A DNA stretch of 64,000 nucleotides from the NCBI GenBank assembly GCA_033398695.1, contig CM065801.1, positions 51,966,358 through 52,030,357 on the forward strand, given 5' to 3'. The first letter of the stretch is position 1. Every line of letters begins with the position of its first letter. The translations under genes were made by a program, and so were the position numbers. Shown piece after piece: positions 1 through 10,875 of the stretch. This stretch comes from Orobanche coerulescens (taxonomy: Eukaryota; Streptophyta; Magnoliopsida; Lamiales; Orobanchaceae). Below the pieces are notes generated by a model. It was given only the letters and a program-made list of their open reading frames with translations. It searched no databases and was not told where the DNA came from.

Positions 1-1543
1 CTCCGGGACAGTCAATGACGGAATCGAAAGGTTGTGATAGGTATTCGTGAACCTTCGACTTGAGGATTTAGTAGGGATGTGCTTGTGAAGTTAAGATTTT
101 CATTAGAGTAGTTCGAACCTATAAATCGGGAGGTGGGGGCAACCTCGACATGCATCTTAACGGGCAAGTATCAGGTCCTACTGAATACCAAGATAGAATT
201 CTTTCTCCCGTTAGTGAGCTGGTTATATGTCCTATGCGGTTATTGGCAGATGAGATCATAAGTCTTTGGCTAAAGCATTGGAGCTAGTTGTATTGGATAC
301 ACGAGAGCTCAATGATCTCGATTTTCATCAAGTACAGATAGGGTTTGACTGACCGTGACCTTATAACTTGATCCGGACATTTGAAAGAAGAGTTTATACG
401 TATACTGGTATTCACGACAGAATGGTTCTTGAATGATCCCTATCATTCGTTCTCAGTTGGGGTACAGTGTAGGCAGCTAGGCTGGCTAGGTGGTGCTACT
501 ACTCTTTGGTTCCTCCCATTGCTGACTGAGACGAACCTACCGAGTCGCGCAATAGGATTGACGCCGGAATGAATTGAGCTTAATCTCTCATTATGAATAT
601 TAGATATTGGATATCTAATTTGGGACATTGGATGTCTAAATTGATTTATTGGATAAATTAATTTATAGCCTAATTAATTAAATAAATTACCTGGTGATTA
701 ATTTAATTAATAAATATAATTATTTCTTGGAGAAATTAATCATGTTATTATGTATTTAATATGATTAATTAATTGGATTAATTAATCGATATAAATACAT
801 CGGAACGGAATCAGAGTTTATATGTTTGGACTCTCTGGAGTCCGAAACGAACCAAACTCGTCGGATTCCTTCTATAGGCCGGTCCCACTTTTGATCTCTT
901 ACCTTTAATCTTTGTCTTCCTTTGGTGGGTGAAGACTAATCACCTAAGAGATATGATATCTCTTATTATATGGATAAAAAGGGATTGTGTGGGATTGGTA
1001 AGTAGAATAAAGGAAAGACATCTCTCACTTCTTATCTATCAAATCCAACGTGAGTATTAGTGAGAGAGAGAGAGAGAGAAATTTTTTTTTCTCAAATTGT
1101 CTCCATCTTGTTCTTCATCTTGTTCTTGAGTTTCTTGGAGGAAATTCAAGATACATTGAGAGATAAATATTAAACACTTAGAGTGCAATAATAAAAGGCT
1201 TCATCACTTGATTCTAGCCGTAACCTTAGAGGTTAATCGAATGTTGTCATTCCGGTCGTTTTTACGGCGCGTGGCAAGTAGAGACGCGGTGCTTTCGGCG
1301 TTGGATCGTTCAAGAGCTTGGAGCGGATTGGATTCGTAGAGATCAATCAAAGCTTGGGGAATAGCTCAAGAGAAGGTTACCATTTAATCAACGGACTTCA
1401 AGGGTAAGTTTCTTATAACTCTTGTTTTCGTTTATAAATATTCGTATATACGTAGCTCGATCGATCCTCGTAGGGATTCGGATCGAATTATTTTCATTTT
1501 ATCGCTTCCGCTGGGCCTTTGTTTTAGGCACCGAATCCCAACA
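1..1543 (+). mobile_element. 3' part of a copia-like LTR, cut by window edge
   Basis: No coding capacity is visible. The stretch reads like the U3-R-U5 of a long plant LTR: a TATA box at 790-797, a (GA)n run at 1062-1079, and a typical copia LTR tail ending in CCCAACA at 1543, where antisense-ORF sequence of the Tat element starts abruptly. The 5-bp duplication would begin CCTTG (1544-1548), but its partner lies outside the window, so the insertion cannot be proven. No LTR start (TG after a purine tract) was found in the first 600 bases, so some of the left part may be internal element sequence. Confidence 0.5.
790..797 (+). promoter_or_regulatory. TATA box of the left LTR
   Basis: TATAAATA within AT-rich DNA, followed by non-coding leader sequence with a GA microsatellite, as expected for an LTR promoter. 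Confidence 0.4.
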
Positions 1544-1706
1544 CCTTGACCTCTCCGACCTCGGAATCGACCTGAGCTGGTATCCGTCGATGGACAAACT
1601 CGTTCATCCAGATGCCGACGAGGAAGCGCACGCCGATCCAGCAAACGGTGGCGAAGGCCGAGCTGATCCAGCGGCCGGTGGCGAAGGCCAGGCGGGGGCA
1701 GCCTGA
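1544..1706 (+). pseudogene. C-terminal end of Tat antisense ORF (aORF)
   Basis: Opposite in strand to gag-pol, this reads about 53 residues ending at a TGA (1704-1706). It starts LDLSDLGIDLSWYPSMD, followed by an acidic/Gly-Ala-rich tail with a twice-repeated ADPA..GGEG motif. Tat elements are known to carry extra antisense ORFs between pol and the 3' LTR, some with the putative gypsy-type transposon domain, and their C-termini look like this. Only the end is present because the upstream part was displaced by the LTR at 1-1543. Function of the family is unsettled. An accidental open frame is possible, but position, strand and composition all fit. Confidence 0.5.
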
Positions 1707-2885
1707 GATAGACCACTTTCATTTTGTTTTTTACTTGTAATTTTTCAGTTTCATTGTGTTTTGCCTTCGGGCGCTTGTACAAAACATTCCGAATGAAATG
1801 AAATACATAATTGCATCCGATTCCTTGCTTGTATGATCGTCTGTCTGAATTTGACTTCACAGTCGTGTTTGAGGAGCGGTCATTGTATGTGTAGCTCCGA
1901 ATGTATTGGCATACTTAAAATTTTTACTTGTAAATTTCTGAACAAAACCGATCATCATATGTGTATTTGAACAAAGCCGATTGTAAGTGGTTCTGTCCTC
2001 CTGATCGCATGTATGGCTCCGTTCTGCCCCATGTTTTTGTTTACTTGATGAAAGTAAGGGAACATAAATAATTTATTTAGCGAGCTATCTTTAGTTAGGT
2101 TCTTGCAATCTTCGATTTTGTTGATTCCTCGGGGGAGGCCGAACGTCCCGACTTGGAAAGACTTCGCATAGTCGTGGGGTTCGATGGAACCGACCTCTAC
2201 GACTATGTCTTGTGCGCGAGCGACATTCCGTCTGATGGTTAACTTCTCGCGACTCACTTAATTGTGAGGGTCCTCCGTAGGCTACGTTTTGCCTCGCAAT
2301 GTAGCGATGGGGCGGACGGACTCTGCCTGGAGGAGTCCTTACACGGGGCGCCGTCGGATAAATCGACTTCGCTACCATGGCTTCTTAGCACTTTTTCGCC
2401 TAAGAGGGCATACGTTGTGACGGGGGGGAGGACGCGTCGCATTGTCCAGGTCCACCATGGTAGATGATGGATCCGAGGTCGGGTGAGCATGTCCACTGAT
2501 CTGTTTTGGAGGGTCCTTCGACTACGCCCGCCTCGTATTTAAATGATAGGGTGGGCGATCTCTGCCCAAAGGAACTTTGCATGGACGGGCTATCGGTTCC
2601 ATCAACCTCCAGAACCATGGCTGCACTTTTCTACCTCGGATCGCCATGTTAGATGACGATCCTCGACGGTATACGTTATGCTGGGGGGCATCGCTTGCCT
2701 AGGTCCATCAGGTTAGATGACGAACTATTGGAGGGCGAGGGAGTCGTCCTCTTTTTTGTTTGTTTTGTCGAGGTGAATCATTTAGAGGGGATCCGAAAAT
2801 CTCATTAAGCTCTTTGTACATTGGGTAACTGAATACAGAGTTTTTGTTGATAGTATTTCTTCAAATGAACGGCATTCCAGGGATA
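1707..2885. other. Tat non-coding region with degenerate repeats
   Basis: No credible gene on either strand. Degenerate repeats of about 265 bp spacing are visible: CATACGTTGTGACGGGGGG (from about 2408) recurs as TATACGTTATGCTGGGGGG (from about 2670), each followed by a variant of GGTCCA..(A/G)GGTTAGATGA. It lies between the integrase end and the antisense ORF, the usual place for a long untranslated tract in Tat elements. Confidence 0.5.
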
Positions 2886-3911
2886 TTAGTCCGGAGTGCC
2901 GTCTGGGTGTTGGAGCTCGTAGGCTCCTTTGGTCAGCCATTTGGATATCCGGAAGGGCCCCTCCCAATTCGAGGCAAATACTCTCGTGTGAGTCTGGACC
3001 TTTTTGAGGACTAGGTTGTCCACTTGGAATCGCCTTTCCTTGACCTTCGAATTGAATAATTTCTCGGATTTCCTTTTGTGGATTGTGTTCTTCATTTCCA
3101 AGGTCAGTCGTCATTCCTCGAGCATATCCAAGTCGATCCGTCGAGCTACATCATTGTCCGTCGTCATTTGTTGTGCAGTTTGGTGGCTGGGTACGGCGAT
3201 CTCCGACGGGATCACTGCTTCTGTTCTGAAGGCGAGGGCGAATGGGATTTCACCGGTTGAATTTCGGGTCGTCATTCGGTAAGACAACAGGACATCCGGG
3301 AGCTCGCTCGCCTATCATCCTTGTTTGGATTCGATTCTTGCTTTGATCGTGTGTTTGAGAATCTTGTTTACAGCCTCTACCTGCCCGTTCGTCTGAGGGT
3401 GGTAAGGGGCCGAGAACAGCTTTTTAATTCCCCATTTCTCGCAGAATTGCATAACTTCCAAACCATCGGACTGATTTCCGTTGTCGGAGATAATAGCCTG
3501 CGGTAGACCAAATCGGCATATGATGTTCTTCCAGATGAAATTGATCACTTGTTCTTGGCCAATCTTGTTGAGTGGCTCGGCCTCTGCCCATTTCGTGTAA
3601 TAATTGACCCCCACGATGGCGAATTTACATCCCCCTGGTGCTGTCGGCAAAGGACCGATGAGGTCGATGCCCCATTGGGCGAACGGCCACGGATTGTACA
3701 TAGAAGTGAGCTGCTCGGGGAAAAGCTTGATGTTCGGGCCTATTACTTGATACCTGTGACAAGATCGGGCGTAGGTGATCGCGTCTTTTTGTAAGGTACG
3801 CCAGAAAAAAGCCTTGCCTGGTCGTCTTGTGGATGAGAGCTCGCCCTCCGGTGTGATTTCCACAGATCCCGTCACGAATTTCGGCTAAAACAAGTATGCC
3901 TTCCTCCGGCA
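2886..3911 (-). pseudogene. Tat integrase (broken)
   Basis: Reading leftward from the MITE: the end of the HHCC zinc-binding part (EIRDGICGNHTGGRALIHK), then after a frameshift near 3800 the catalytic core with WGIDLIGP (first Asp), IISDNG (second Asp) and a conserved Glu in NGQVEAVN, then a stop at 3315. A decayed stretch (3102-3314) follows, and the C-terminal ERRFQVDNLVLKKV..NWEGPFRI strand-rich domain ends at 2886. Integrase inserts the cDNA into the host genome. The D-D-E residues survive but the frame is broken and the N-terminal part is split from the rest by the MITE at 3912. Confidence 0.85.
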
Positions 3912-4564
3912 TAGGGATGGCAATGGGTCGGGTCGGGTTCAGGTTTCATACTCCCCAAACCCACACCCGAAATCACCACCCGAACCCAAACCCAAACCCA
4001 AAGGCTATTTGGGTGGCAAAACAAAACCCACACCCACACCCATTGGGTTCGGGTTTTTTCACCCAAACCCAAACCCACAGCTTGATCAGGCAGAATCAAA
4101 ATTCAAGTTTGGTGCTTATCCAAATCCAAATTTGATAAAATGCAAAATATAGCATAATTTAACATAGTTTGCAAATGTCAGTAGAATGATAAAATAGTTT
4201 ATAAATGATAATACAATAATAACATAGTTTAACATAGTCTTCAACATAGACTCTCAAGAAATTAAATTACAATAACATACAATTAACATAGGCAGAGTGA
4301 GTCGTGAGATGTGTAGGAAAGGAATGGCTGAAAAGTGAAAATCCTAATTTACACTTATATATACATAGGGTAATTAGGTAATTTAACATATAATTGGGAG
4401 GGTGTCTGGGTTTCGGGTGTGGGTTTGAGCGATCCCAAACTCGTACCGATAATATCGGGTGTCGCCCGAACCCAAACCCAAACCCAGTCAACTCGGGTTT
4501 CACCCGTTGACTTGGGTTCGGGTTCGGGTGGGCCCCACGGGTTTGGGCTTTCCTGCCATCCCTA
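3912..4564. mobile_element. hAT-type MITE in Tat integrase
   Basis: 653 bp, no coding capacity. Terminal inverted repeats share TAGGGATGGCA (11 bp) and continue as GGGTT/CGGGT-rich arms around an AT-rich centre. Flanking 8-bp duplications CTCCGGCA (3904-3911) and CTCCGGTG (4565-4572) agree at 6 of 8 bases; 8 bp is the hAT size. Both flanks read as integrase when joined, confirming a later insertion. Confidence 0.8.
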
Positions 4565-6495
4565 CTCCGGTGTAATGCATTTGAGGAGAGGTAGGCTGAA
4601 AGCTCGCTTGTAAAGACGATCGTAGGGTGTATCTGGTTGCCCGGAGCTGAAGCTGGCGAGCTTTGATCCGATCTGCGGGGACCGTTCCGTCCTTCAAGTA
4701 CTTAACGAATGGAGTCATCCAGTTCTCTTCGGCGATGGCAACTGTGGTGACCAGGCTTCTGTCGACTGTCGATCACCGATTTTGCTGACTTCGTGATTTG
4801 GATGTTAGAGAAGTCTGCCGCCCCATATGACGATGCGAGTTTGGATAGGGCATCGGCCTGGGAGTTGTGCTCTCTCGGGACTTGTTCGATCAGCACTTCT
4901 TCAAACTTTGTGCACATTTAGGCGAACAATTCTTGATATTTGATCATCTGTTCGCCGCGCGCCTCATATTCCCCCTTGACTTGGTTCACGACCAAGAGGG
5001 AGTCCATGAAGATGTGGAGGCGACGAACGTCCATGGCGAGTGCTAGATCGAGCCCGCCTACCAAGGCTTCGTATGCGGCTTCATTGTTGGTCGCACGGAA
5101 CCCGAAACGCACAGCATTTGTAAAACTTTGGCCGTCGGGGCTGAAGAGGACAATCCCTGCCCCTGCTCGTGAGCTGGTCGCCGAGCCATCTACGTACAAT
5201 TTCCAGGCAGGACGGCCGACCTAGGTCGGACTGGGTGGGAATGTTAGTTCCACCATGAAATCCGCCAGAGCTTGGACTTTGATCGCTGTGTGAGGAGCGT
5301 ACGTGACACCATATTGGGCGATCTACAGTGACCACTTGAGGAGTCGCCCGTTGGTGTCTGGTCGGTGCAGAACTTGCCTTAGATGGAGAGTCGTTAGAAC
5401 CTCCACTTGGTGTTCGAAGAAGTAGGCCCTCAGCCTGCGAACACTCATGACTAGTGTGCAAGCGAGCTTCTCCAGAGGTGTGTAATGTGTTTCCGCATCA
5501 TGAAGCACTTGACTGACGAAGTAGATCGGTAAGTGGGCTTGCCCCTCTGCTCGCACTAATACAGTGCTCAGCATGACCTCTGAGGCTGCCAGGTAGAGGA
5601 AAAGCTTTTCGCCTAGGATTGGTTTCGCCAAAATTTGGGGATTAGACAGATACTCCTTGATTTTGGCGAACGCCTTTTGGCTTTCCTTCGTCCATGCAAA
5701 TTTCTTATTCTATATGGTGGCGAAGAATGGCTTGCTTTTGTCTCCGAGCCGATAAATGAAACGGTTAAGGGCTGCTAGACAACCCGTGAGGCGTTGCACC
5801 TGTTTGACATTACATGGCTCCTGCGTGTCGAGGATCGCCTGGATCTTGGTAGGGTTCGCTTCGATCCCCCTTTGGCTCACGATGTGCCCCAGGAACTTTC
5901 TGGAGTTTACCCCGAAGTTGCATTTCTTGGGGTTAAGTTTCATGTTGAATTTCTCGAGGATGGCGAACGTCTCGGCAAGGTCTTTGAGGTGATCTTCCTT
6001 TTTGAGGCCCTAGGCCACGATGTCGTCAATGTAAACCTCCATGGTCTTGACGATCTGATCGGCGAATATCCCGTTGACTAGTCGTTGGTAGGCCGCCCCC
6101 GCATTCTTCAGACCGAACGGCATTCGGACCCAACAGTACACGTATTTTTCCGTGTGGAATGATGTGTGCTTTACGTCTTTCTCCGCCATTGGGATCTGAT
6201 GGTACCCGGCGAAGGCATCCATAAACGACATCATTTCGCAACCTGCCGTGCTATCGACTAAGTGGTCAATATGAGATATTGAAAAGTGGTCTTTCGGACA
6301 TGCTGCATTGAGGTCGGTAAAATTGATGCATAACCTCCAGGAGTTACTTGCCTTTTTAACAAGCACCGTGTTGGCTACCAACTGTGGCTCGTCGGTAGCT
6401 ACTCCGATCAGTCTATTGTCGAGTAGCTTTTTGACTTCTCCGTCGAGTGCAGCGTACTTCTCAGGACTGCTGGGTCGATCTTTAGATAGTGGCAA
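4565..6495 (-). pseudogene. Tat reverse transcriptase, RNase H and second RNase H
   Basis: One frame carries almost all of it. RT runs from 6495 with SNSWRLCINFTDLNAACPKD, FMDAFAGYHQI, MPFGLKNAGAAYQRL and the active-site strand VYIDDI (near 6020). A connection and first RNase H (about 5700-5320) follow. The second, archaeal-type RNase H is at 5199-4770: LYVDGSATSSRAGAGIVL, NNEAAYEAL, IFMDSLLVVNQV and REHNSQADALSKLA. In-frame stops lie near 6010, 5710, 5323, 5222 and 4918, and a frameshift near 4730 leads into the linker before integrase (4500-4718). Several stops sit where Gln is expected, consistent with C-to-T change. Catalytic acids are present but the protein cannot be made whole. Confidence 0.9.
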
Positions 6496-7424
6496 GCGTG
6501 TTTAGGACTGATGCCGACCATATATTGATGCGACCAGGCAAAGATTCCGATGTGCTTACGTAGTAAACTGATCAGATCGTCTTTTAACTCGGGACTGACG
6601 CTTGAGCCGATCTGTACTTCTTGCTCCGGGCGAGCCGGATCAATTGTTATACTTTCCAACTCTTCAATGGGGATGGTCACTTCTCGTTTGGAACGATTGT
6701 CGGACTCTATCCTTGGATCAATGTCGAGGCTTGGCTCGAAACCGATCCTTAGCTTGATGTTGTCCGACAATTGATGCGAGATGTCGTCCTCTGAGTCGAG
6801 CTGGTATGAAGTGATTGGCTTGTCAATCTCCATTGGTTGAATGTCGATCGCCTCAATGTTATAAATAGTACGAGAAACGTATAAAGGGTAAGTTACGATG
6901 CAAGAGCAATTCAAACATTTCTTTGCCATTAGCTGGTTTCCTTTTACAGTACCGACCGTCCCATCGGTAGTGAGGAACTTGATACAGTAAAATAAAGAAG
7001 AGGCGACCGCCTCGAAGGTTTCTAGAAAGGGGCGACCTAGGAACCCATTATAGATGTTGGGCCTATCTATGATTACAAAATTGAGGTTCCTAGTGATCTT
7101 AACCTTGGGATTGTAACAACATATTAGCTCGACAGAGAGCTTGATCCTTCCATAGGCTTGGACTGTGTTGTCGCCGAACCCTTGAAGCACAGTATCGAAT
7201 GGCTTGATGAACTTAGTCAGATTGTCGAGCTGGTCGAGAGCAGATTTGAATATGATGTTGCAAAAGCTCCCATTGTCAACCAGCACGCGGTCGACCATTT
7301 TCCCAAGGATACATGCAGAGATTACCAATGCATCCTCTTTGGGGCACTGCACTCCCCCTATCCTTGTTGGAGAAGGAGATGAGCGCGTCTCTGGAGATGG
7401 TCGGCTCTGGGGGCACCACGACAT
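6496..7424 (-). pseudogene. Tat aspartic protease region
   Basis: A single open frame (7424-6408 including the RT junction) contains VDRVLVDNGSFCNIIF, the retropepsin active-site strand; DNG rather than DTG is common in this lineage. Downstream are GFGDNTVQAYGRIKL and VIIDRPNIYNGFLGRPFL, the flap and second conserved strand of plant Tat proteases, and then a linker into RT. The frame differs from gag (7456-8133), so a frameshift separates them. The enzyme would cleave the polyprotein inside virus-like particles. Confidence 0.8.
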
Positions 7425-7455
7425 GGACTCCGGCGAACGCCCTCAGCTCGGCCTT

Positions 7456-9016
7456 TCACTTTCTATTTGATATGGTGGAAACCGGGGAAAGACCTCCGAG
7501 GTTTCCACCTCCCGACTGAAGCATATTGATCCGGCCACCGGGGTTGATCGGAGGGATCGACTCGTCTGAGTACTCTGATTCATTTTGCTTGATCCTGGCG
7601 ACCGGATTGGGAGAGATTCCGTCGTTCTGTCGGCTATCGCTCCCCCCGGTCTTTTCTGCCCGGGGTTCTGGCTTGGTCACCAAATTGTCCAGCTTTACTT
7701 CCTCGAACAACCTCCAGAGTTGTCTGATGAGGTCGCGGCATTGGCTGGTGTTGTGGCCGGGACTTTTGTGGTAGGCATAAAAGTTACTGCGGTCCAGATG
7801 ACCGTTGTCCCTCATCTGCTTCGGCTTGCTAAGCCATTCGCACTCGTTGATGGCATTGAAGATATGGGCCGGAGATAGATTGAGGTTGCGGAGGAGGTGA
7901 ACTTCCACATCCTCGAAGGCCTTGAACTCACCGGGCGGCTTTGCGACCGCCTTTCTGGGCTTGGCGACCGCCTTCTTCGGGATAGGAGATGGCGCCTTCC
8001 CTTCTCCGGTAGATCCCTCGCCTAAGCGAAGGGTGAGTGACCTTGGCGGCGAAATACGATGTGAAGTCGTTCGCCAGCTTTTCAAAACAGTTGATTGAGC
8101 GCGGTGGCAATGAGATGTACCACCTATGGGCAAGATCGCCCAATGTTAATGGGAATATTCGGCACTTCGTCGCGTCCGATGCCCCTCATCCGGTCATGTA
8201 GATCCGGAACTTGCTCAAGTGGGTCTCAGGGTCTGATCTCCCCTCATATAGAGGTGTTTGAGGATGAGCGATTTTTGGTTGCACGGGGGCAAGCTCGATC
8301 TGGACCGCGAGCGGCTCACTCGGTCCGGCGATCGATCTCTTGGCGCCTGCCCCAGTTTCTATGAGCGCCTTCATTTCGTCGAGCTGGCGCTGCATTTAGG
8401 CCATCGCCGTAGCCTGACTGCTCGCGGTTTGGCTCTCGGAGCGGGAGCCGAGGCGATCATGTACCGATCTCCTGGCCCCGTGGTAGGTGACGAGGTCTCT
8501 GCCGCCGAGCTCAATTCTTGGGCGAGTGGGAGCCAGACGGCCGACCTGCCTTCTGGGAGTTGGATACGCCGAACTCCTGGTGACGGATTCGGACTTCGAT
8601 GTCTCACGGCTGGGGCCCGAATGCCCGGGTCGCCATGAGGGATTACTCCATAGGCGGCTGAAGACGAAATCGTCCCGCCTTACGAGCGCTTTTTCCTGCG
8701 GCTCGGGGCTTTCTGACGATTTCTCGGCATATAGCCCCTTGAGCTTTTGCTTGCCCGCACGGCGGATGGCCGATGGAGCAATGGTGGACGAGTCGCATGC
8801 TCTCCATCGTTCCCTTAGGATGGCCATGGCCTCCTCGATCTGTTCCGCGGTTTGGAACTGATCGAATGAGAGGCTGGGGCCGTCCCTCGGGGGCGGGAGT
8901 GAGAGTCTAGCGTCGCCGCGGTCGCCTTCCGCCACAGGTTGGGACTCGGCCTGGGCCAGAATAAGGTGTCCGGCGGATCGCAGAGTGGCTCTTTTCGAGG
9001 TCGTGGCAGACGTCAT
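7456..9016 (-). pseudogene. Tat gag (capsid) with stops and deletion
   Basis: Starts MTSATTSK at 9016, just inside the primer site. The N-terminal part is polar. Stops at 8396 (TAA) and 8186 (TGA) interrupt one continuous frame; both could come from CAA or CGA by C-to-T. The capsid motif GDLAHRWYISLPPRSINCFEKLANDF (about 8143-8060) ends in a frameshift, and about 100 residues expected for retrotransposon gag are missing before the second frame (8133-7456) picks up with the zinc-knuckle-like YHKSPGHNTSQC. The protein would form the particle; this copy cannot. Confidence 0.8.
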
Positions 9017-9127
9017 GATTCTGAAGGTTTTTCTTTGAAGAACAATGAGTGTTTCTTCAAGTATATGCTCCGGAGAACAGTGAGTGTTCTTCGAAACGGT
9101 CGGAAAGAAAATGAAGGTAGATTTGAC

Positions 9128-9145
9128 GCCCTCCTTCTAGCGCCA
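9128..9145 (-). other. Tat primer-binding site
   Basis: On the minus strand TGGCGCTAGAAGGAGGGC begins two bases inside the LTR end, the correct place for a tRNA primer site. I do not assign the tRNA. Confidence 0.65.
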
Positions 9146-9147
9146 AT

Positions 9148-10050
9148 TGTTGTTACCCAAAATATTATCCGGAGATGATATACTGGAATGGACGAGTAAC
9201 AAACAAAATGCGAGAGCACGTCCGTGGGGAAGTAAATAACACAAGATTTGCCGGGGTTGTTAGTCCCGGGCTTGAATGCTCTCGCGAGATATTATTAATA
9301 TGAATACTTGTGAGTACAAATATTAATGTTAGAGTACAATTACAATGAGTGTAAAGACCCTAGTTATCTTAGCTCTTGAGTGCTGAAGATTGCCGGAAGA
9401 ACCAGAGTTGAAGCTTTGTGAGTTCTTGTTACAAAGATGAGGAGTTCTCTGTATTATCTGCTGTGTCTAATCGTGTTAACGTTGTAACTCTCCTGCTTTG
9501 TCAATGTTGGAGGCCTCGTATTTATAGGAGAAAAGGTTGCTGGGATCTCTCTGTCTCCCACGGGCGATCGCCGTTCCTGCATTTAAATAAGGCGGGCGAT
9601 CGTCCCAGCACGTGGGACTGTTTTCTTAAAGTCCGCAGCTGCTGCTGGCAGCCAGATGCGCGAACCAATGAGGAGGCGACAAGTGCCTCTTCTCGTTGTC
9701 TTGGGAGGTCCCACCTAGGACCTTTCGGCGGGTCTGTCGGTAGGTGAGGCCGTCCTTATCACTGACAGCTGCTGATGGGCTGGAGTAAGGCCTGTTCTTG
9801 CGCCGCCTTTTGCGGACCTGCACGTGGGCCTTCATCCCGAGATTCGGTCTTCGCAGACTTTGACGGGTGTCGGACTCACACGTGGTATGGGACGGTCGTC
9901 CCCTTTGGATATTAAAGGCGATCGCCAGGTGCCAATAGACGATCGCCTTGGACGTCGACCGCTAGGCACTTGCCCAGCATCTGTCTTCTTTGGTTGGCTT
10001 CCGACCATTATGCCGATTCGCCATCGAGGCGTATAAATCGCCGCACAACA
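9148..10050 (-). repeat. Tat 5' LTR
   Basis: 903 bp, bounded by TGTTGT and ACAACA, beside the primer site. A minus-strand TATA box at 9519-9526 puts U3 at about 9527-10050 and R/U5 at 9148-9495. Its left-side partner is outside the window. Confidence 0.8.
9519..9526 (-). promoter_or_regulatory. TATA box of Tat LTR
   Basis: TATAAATA on the minus strand about 500 bp upstream of gag. Confidence 0.55.
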
Positions 10051-10210
10051 CCTTAGTCTACAGGTTAATGGGCTTCTCCTAGTTAGTGTAGGACTAGGCC
10101 TGTTAGAATGTTCCGGAATATGTTATCTTTATCTATTTAAAGGGATCCAATTAATGAGAATACACACGTTTTCTGCCTAAATTTTTGTCTTGTTTACTTT
10201 TACTGCAACA
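10051..10210 (+). repeat. 3' part of an old copia-like LTR (Tat insertion target)
   Basis: The stretch resembles the right part of the copia LTR at 12043-12217: TTAATGGGCTT.TCCTAG, GGCCTGTT, CTATTTAA.GGGATC, a repeated AATACA context and a CAACA end at 10210. No primer-site sequence follows, so it looks like a solo or truncated LTR whose 5' end lies beyond the left side of the Tat element. Confidence 0.5.
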
Positions 10211-10711
10211 CAGAATTAAATGTTCAAAGTACTTTTTCCCAAAGTACTTTGGTGATGTGGAGGTTGACAATTTTTAGACTAAAATAAAATACATAATAGA
10301 AACTCCTAGCAATAATAAGAAGGTTCTGCTTTGAGAATCTAAGACCCTGTTCTTTTGGACTTATTTTTCGATTTTCGATTGACTTTAGGTCCATTCTGGA
10401 TTTAGTTCGATTGATTCGATTCGATTCAATTGATTCAGTCCATTCGCCTAGTTCGATTTAGTTCTTCTTATTATTAATATTATTATTAATCTTAATTATT
10501 ATTATTGTTATTATTACTAATAATATTACTATTATCGTTGTTATTGTTGATTACTATTGTTATTATTTACTTTTATTATTATTACTTACCCTTAATATAT
10601 ATTTCGATTCGATTCGATTGCGTCCATTCAATTGATTCGATTCATTGATTTGATCATTCGATTCGATTTAGTTCAATTCGATTCCATTCATTCGATGAAA
10701 AGAACGATCGA
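10211..10711. repeat. Low-complexity GATTC / ATT-rich stretch, possible MITE
   Basis: No gene. 10440-10600 is ATT/TTA microsatellite-like, flanked by degenerate GATTCGATTC runs. The outer ends share only GTTCTTTT in inverted orientation (near 10350 and 10695), so a MITE is possible but unproven. Confidence 0.35.
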
Positions 10712-10759
10712 GTTATGGAGATTTACTTTTAAAAAAAAAAAAAAAAGTTATGGAGATTT
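10712..10759 (+). mobile_element. Poly(A)-only retroposon insertion with 13-bp TSD
   Basis: GTTATGGAGATTT occurs at 10712-10724 and again at 10747-10759. Between them are 22 bp: ACTTTT and 16 A. This is what an extremely 5'-truncated LINE or SINE insertion leaves behind. Confidence 0.65.
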
Positions 10760-10875
10760 GGTGAGCACCAACTTCACTCTTTCTTGCATGTCTTTTTCTA
10801 TCTCAACGGTTGACGGTTGTGATACCTCCCATGTTTGTTGTCGTGTAGCCATTGCCATCGTGCACCTACTTAAGA

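Larger units (their letters stand above)
1544..10050 (-). mobile_element. Tat-lineage Ty3/gypsy retrotransposon, 3' truncated
   Basis: Minus-strand order from the right: LTR (9148-10050), primer-binding site, gag, protease, reverse transcriptase, RNase H, a second archaeal-type RNase H, integrase, a long non-coding stretch, and an ORF on the opposite strand. The second RNase H plus an antisense ORF is the known signature of the Tat lineage (Retand/Ogre relatives). The 3' LTR is missing because a copia-like LTR interrupts the antisense ORF at 1543. A hAT MITE interrupts the integrase region at 3912-4564. The coding parts carry several stops and frameshifts and a deletion in gag, so this copy is dead. 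Confidence 0.88.

Noticed and set aside
381..628. Short open frames on both strands in the left LTR
   Set aside because: No recognisable domain; overlap each other and lie in LTR-like DNA.
3955..4080. Telomere-like CCCAAA/CCCGAA repeats
   Set aside because: Not the plant telomere unit CCCTAAA; they are the arms of a hAT MITE with TIRs and an 8-bp duplication.
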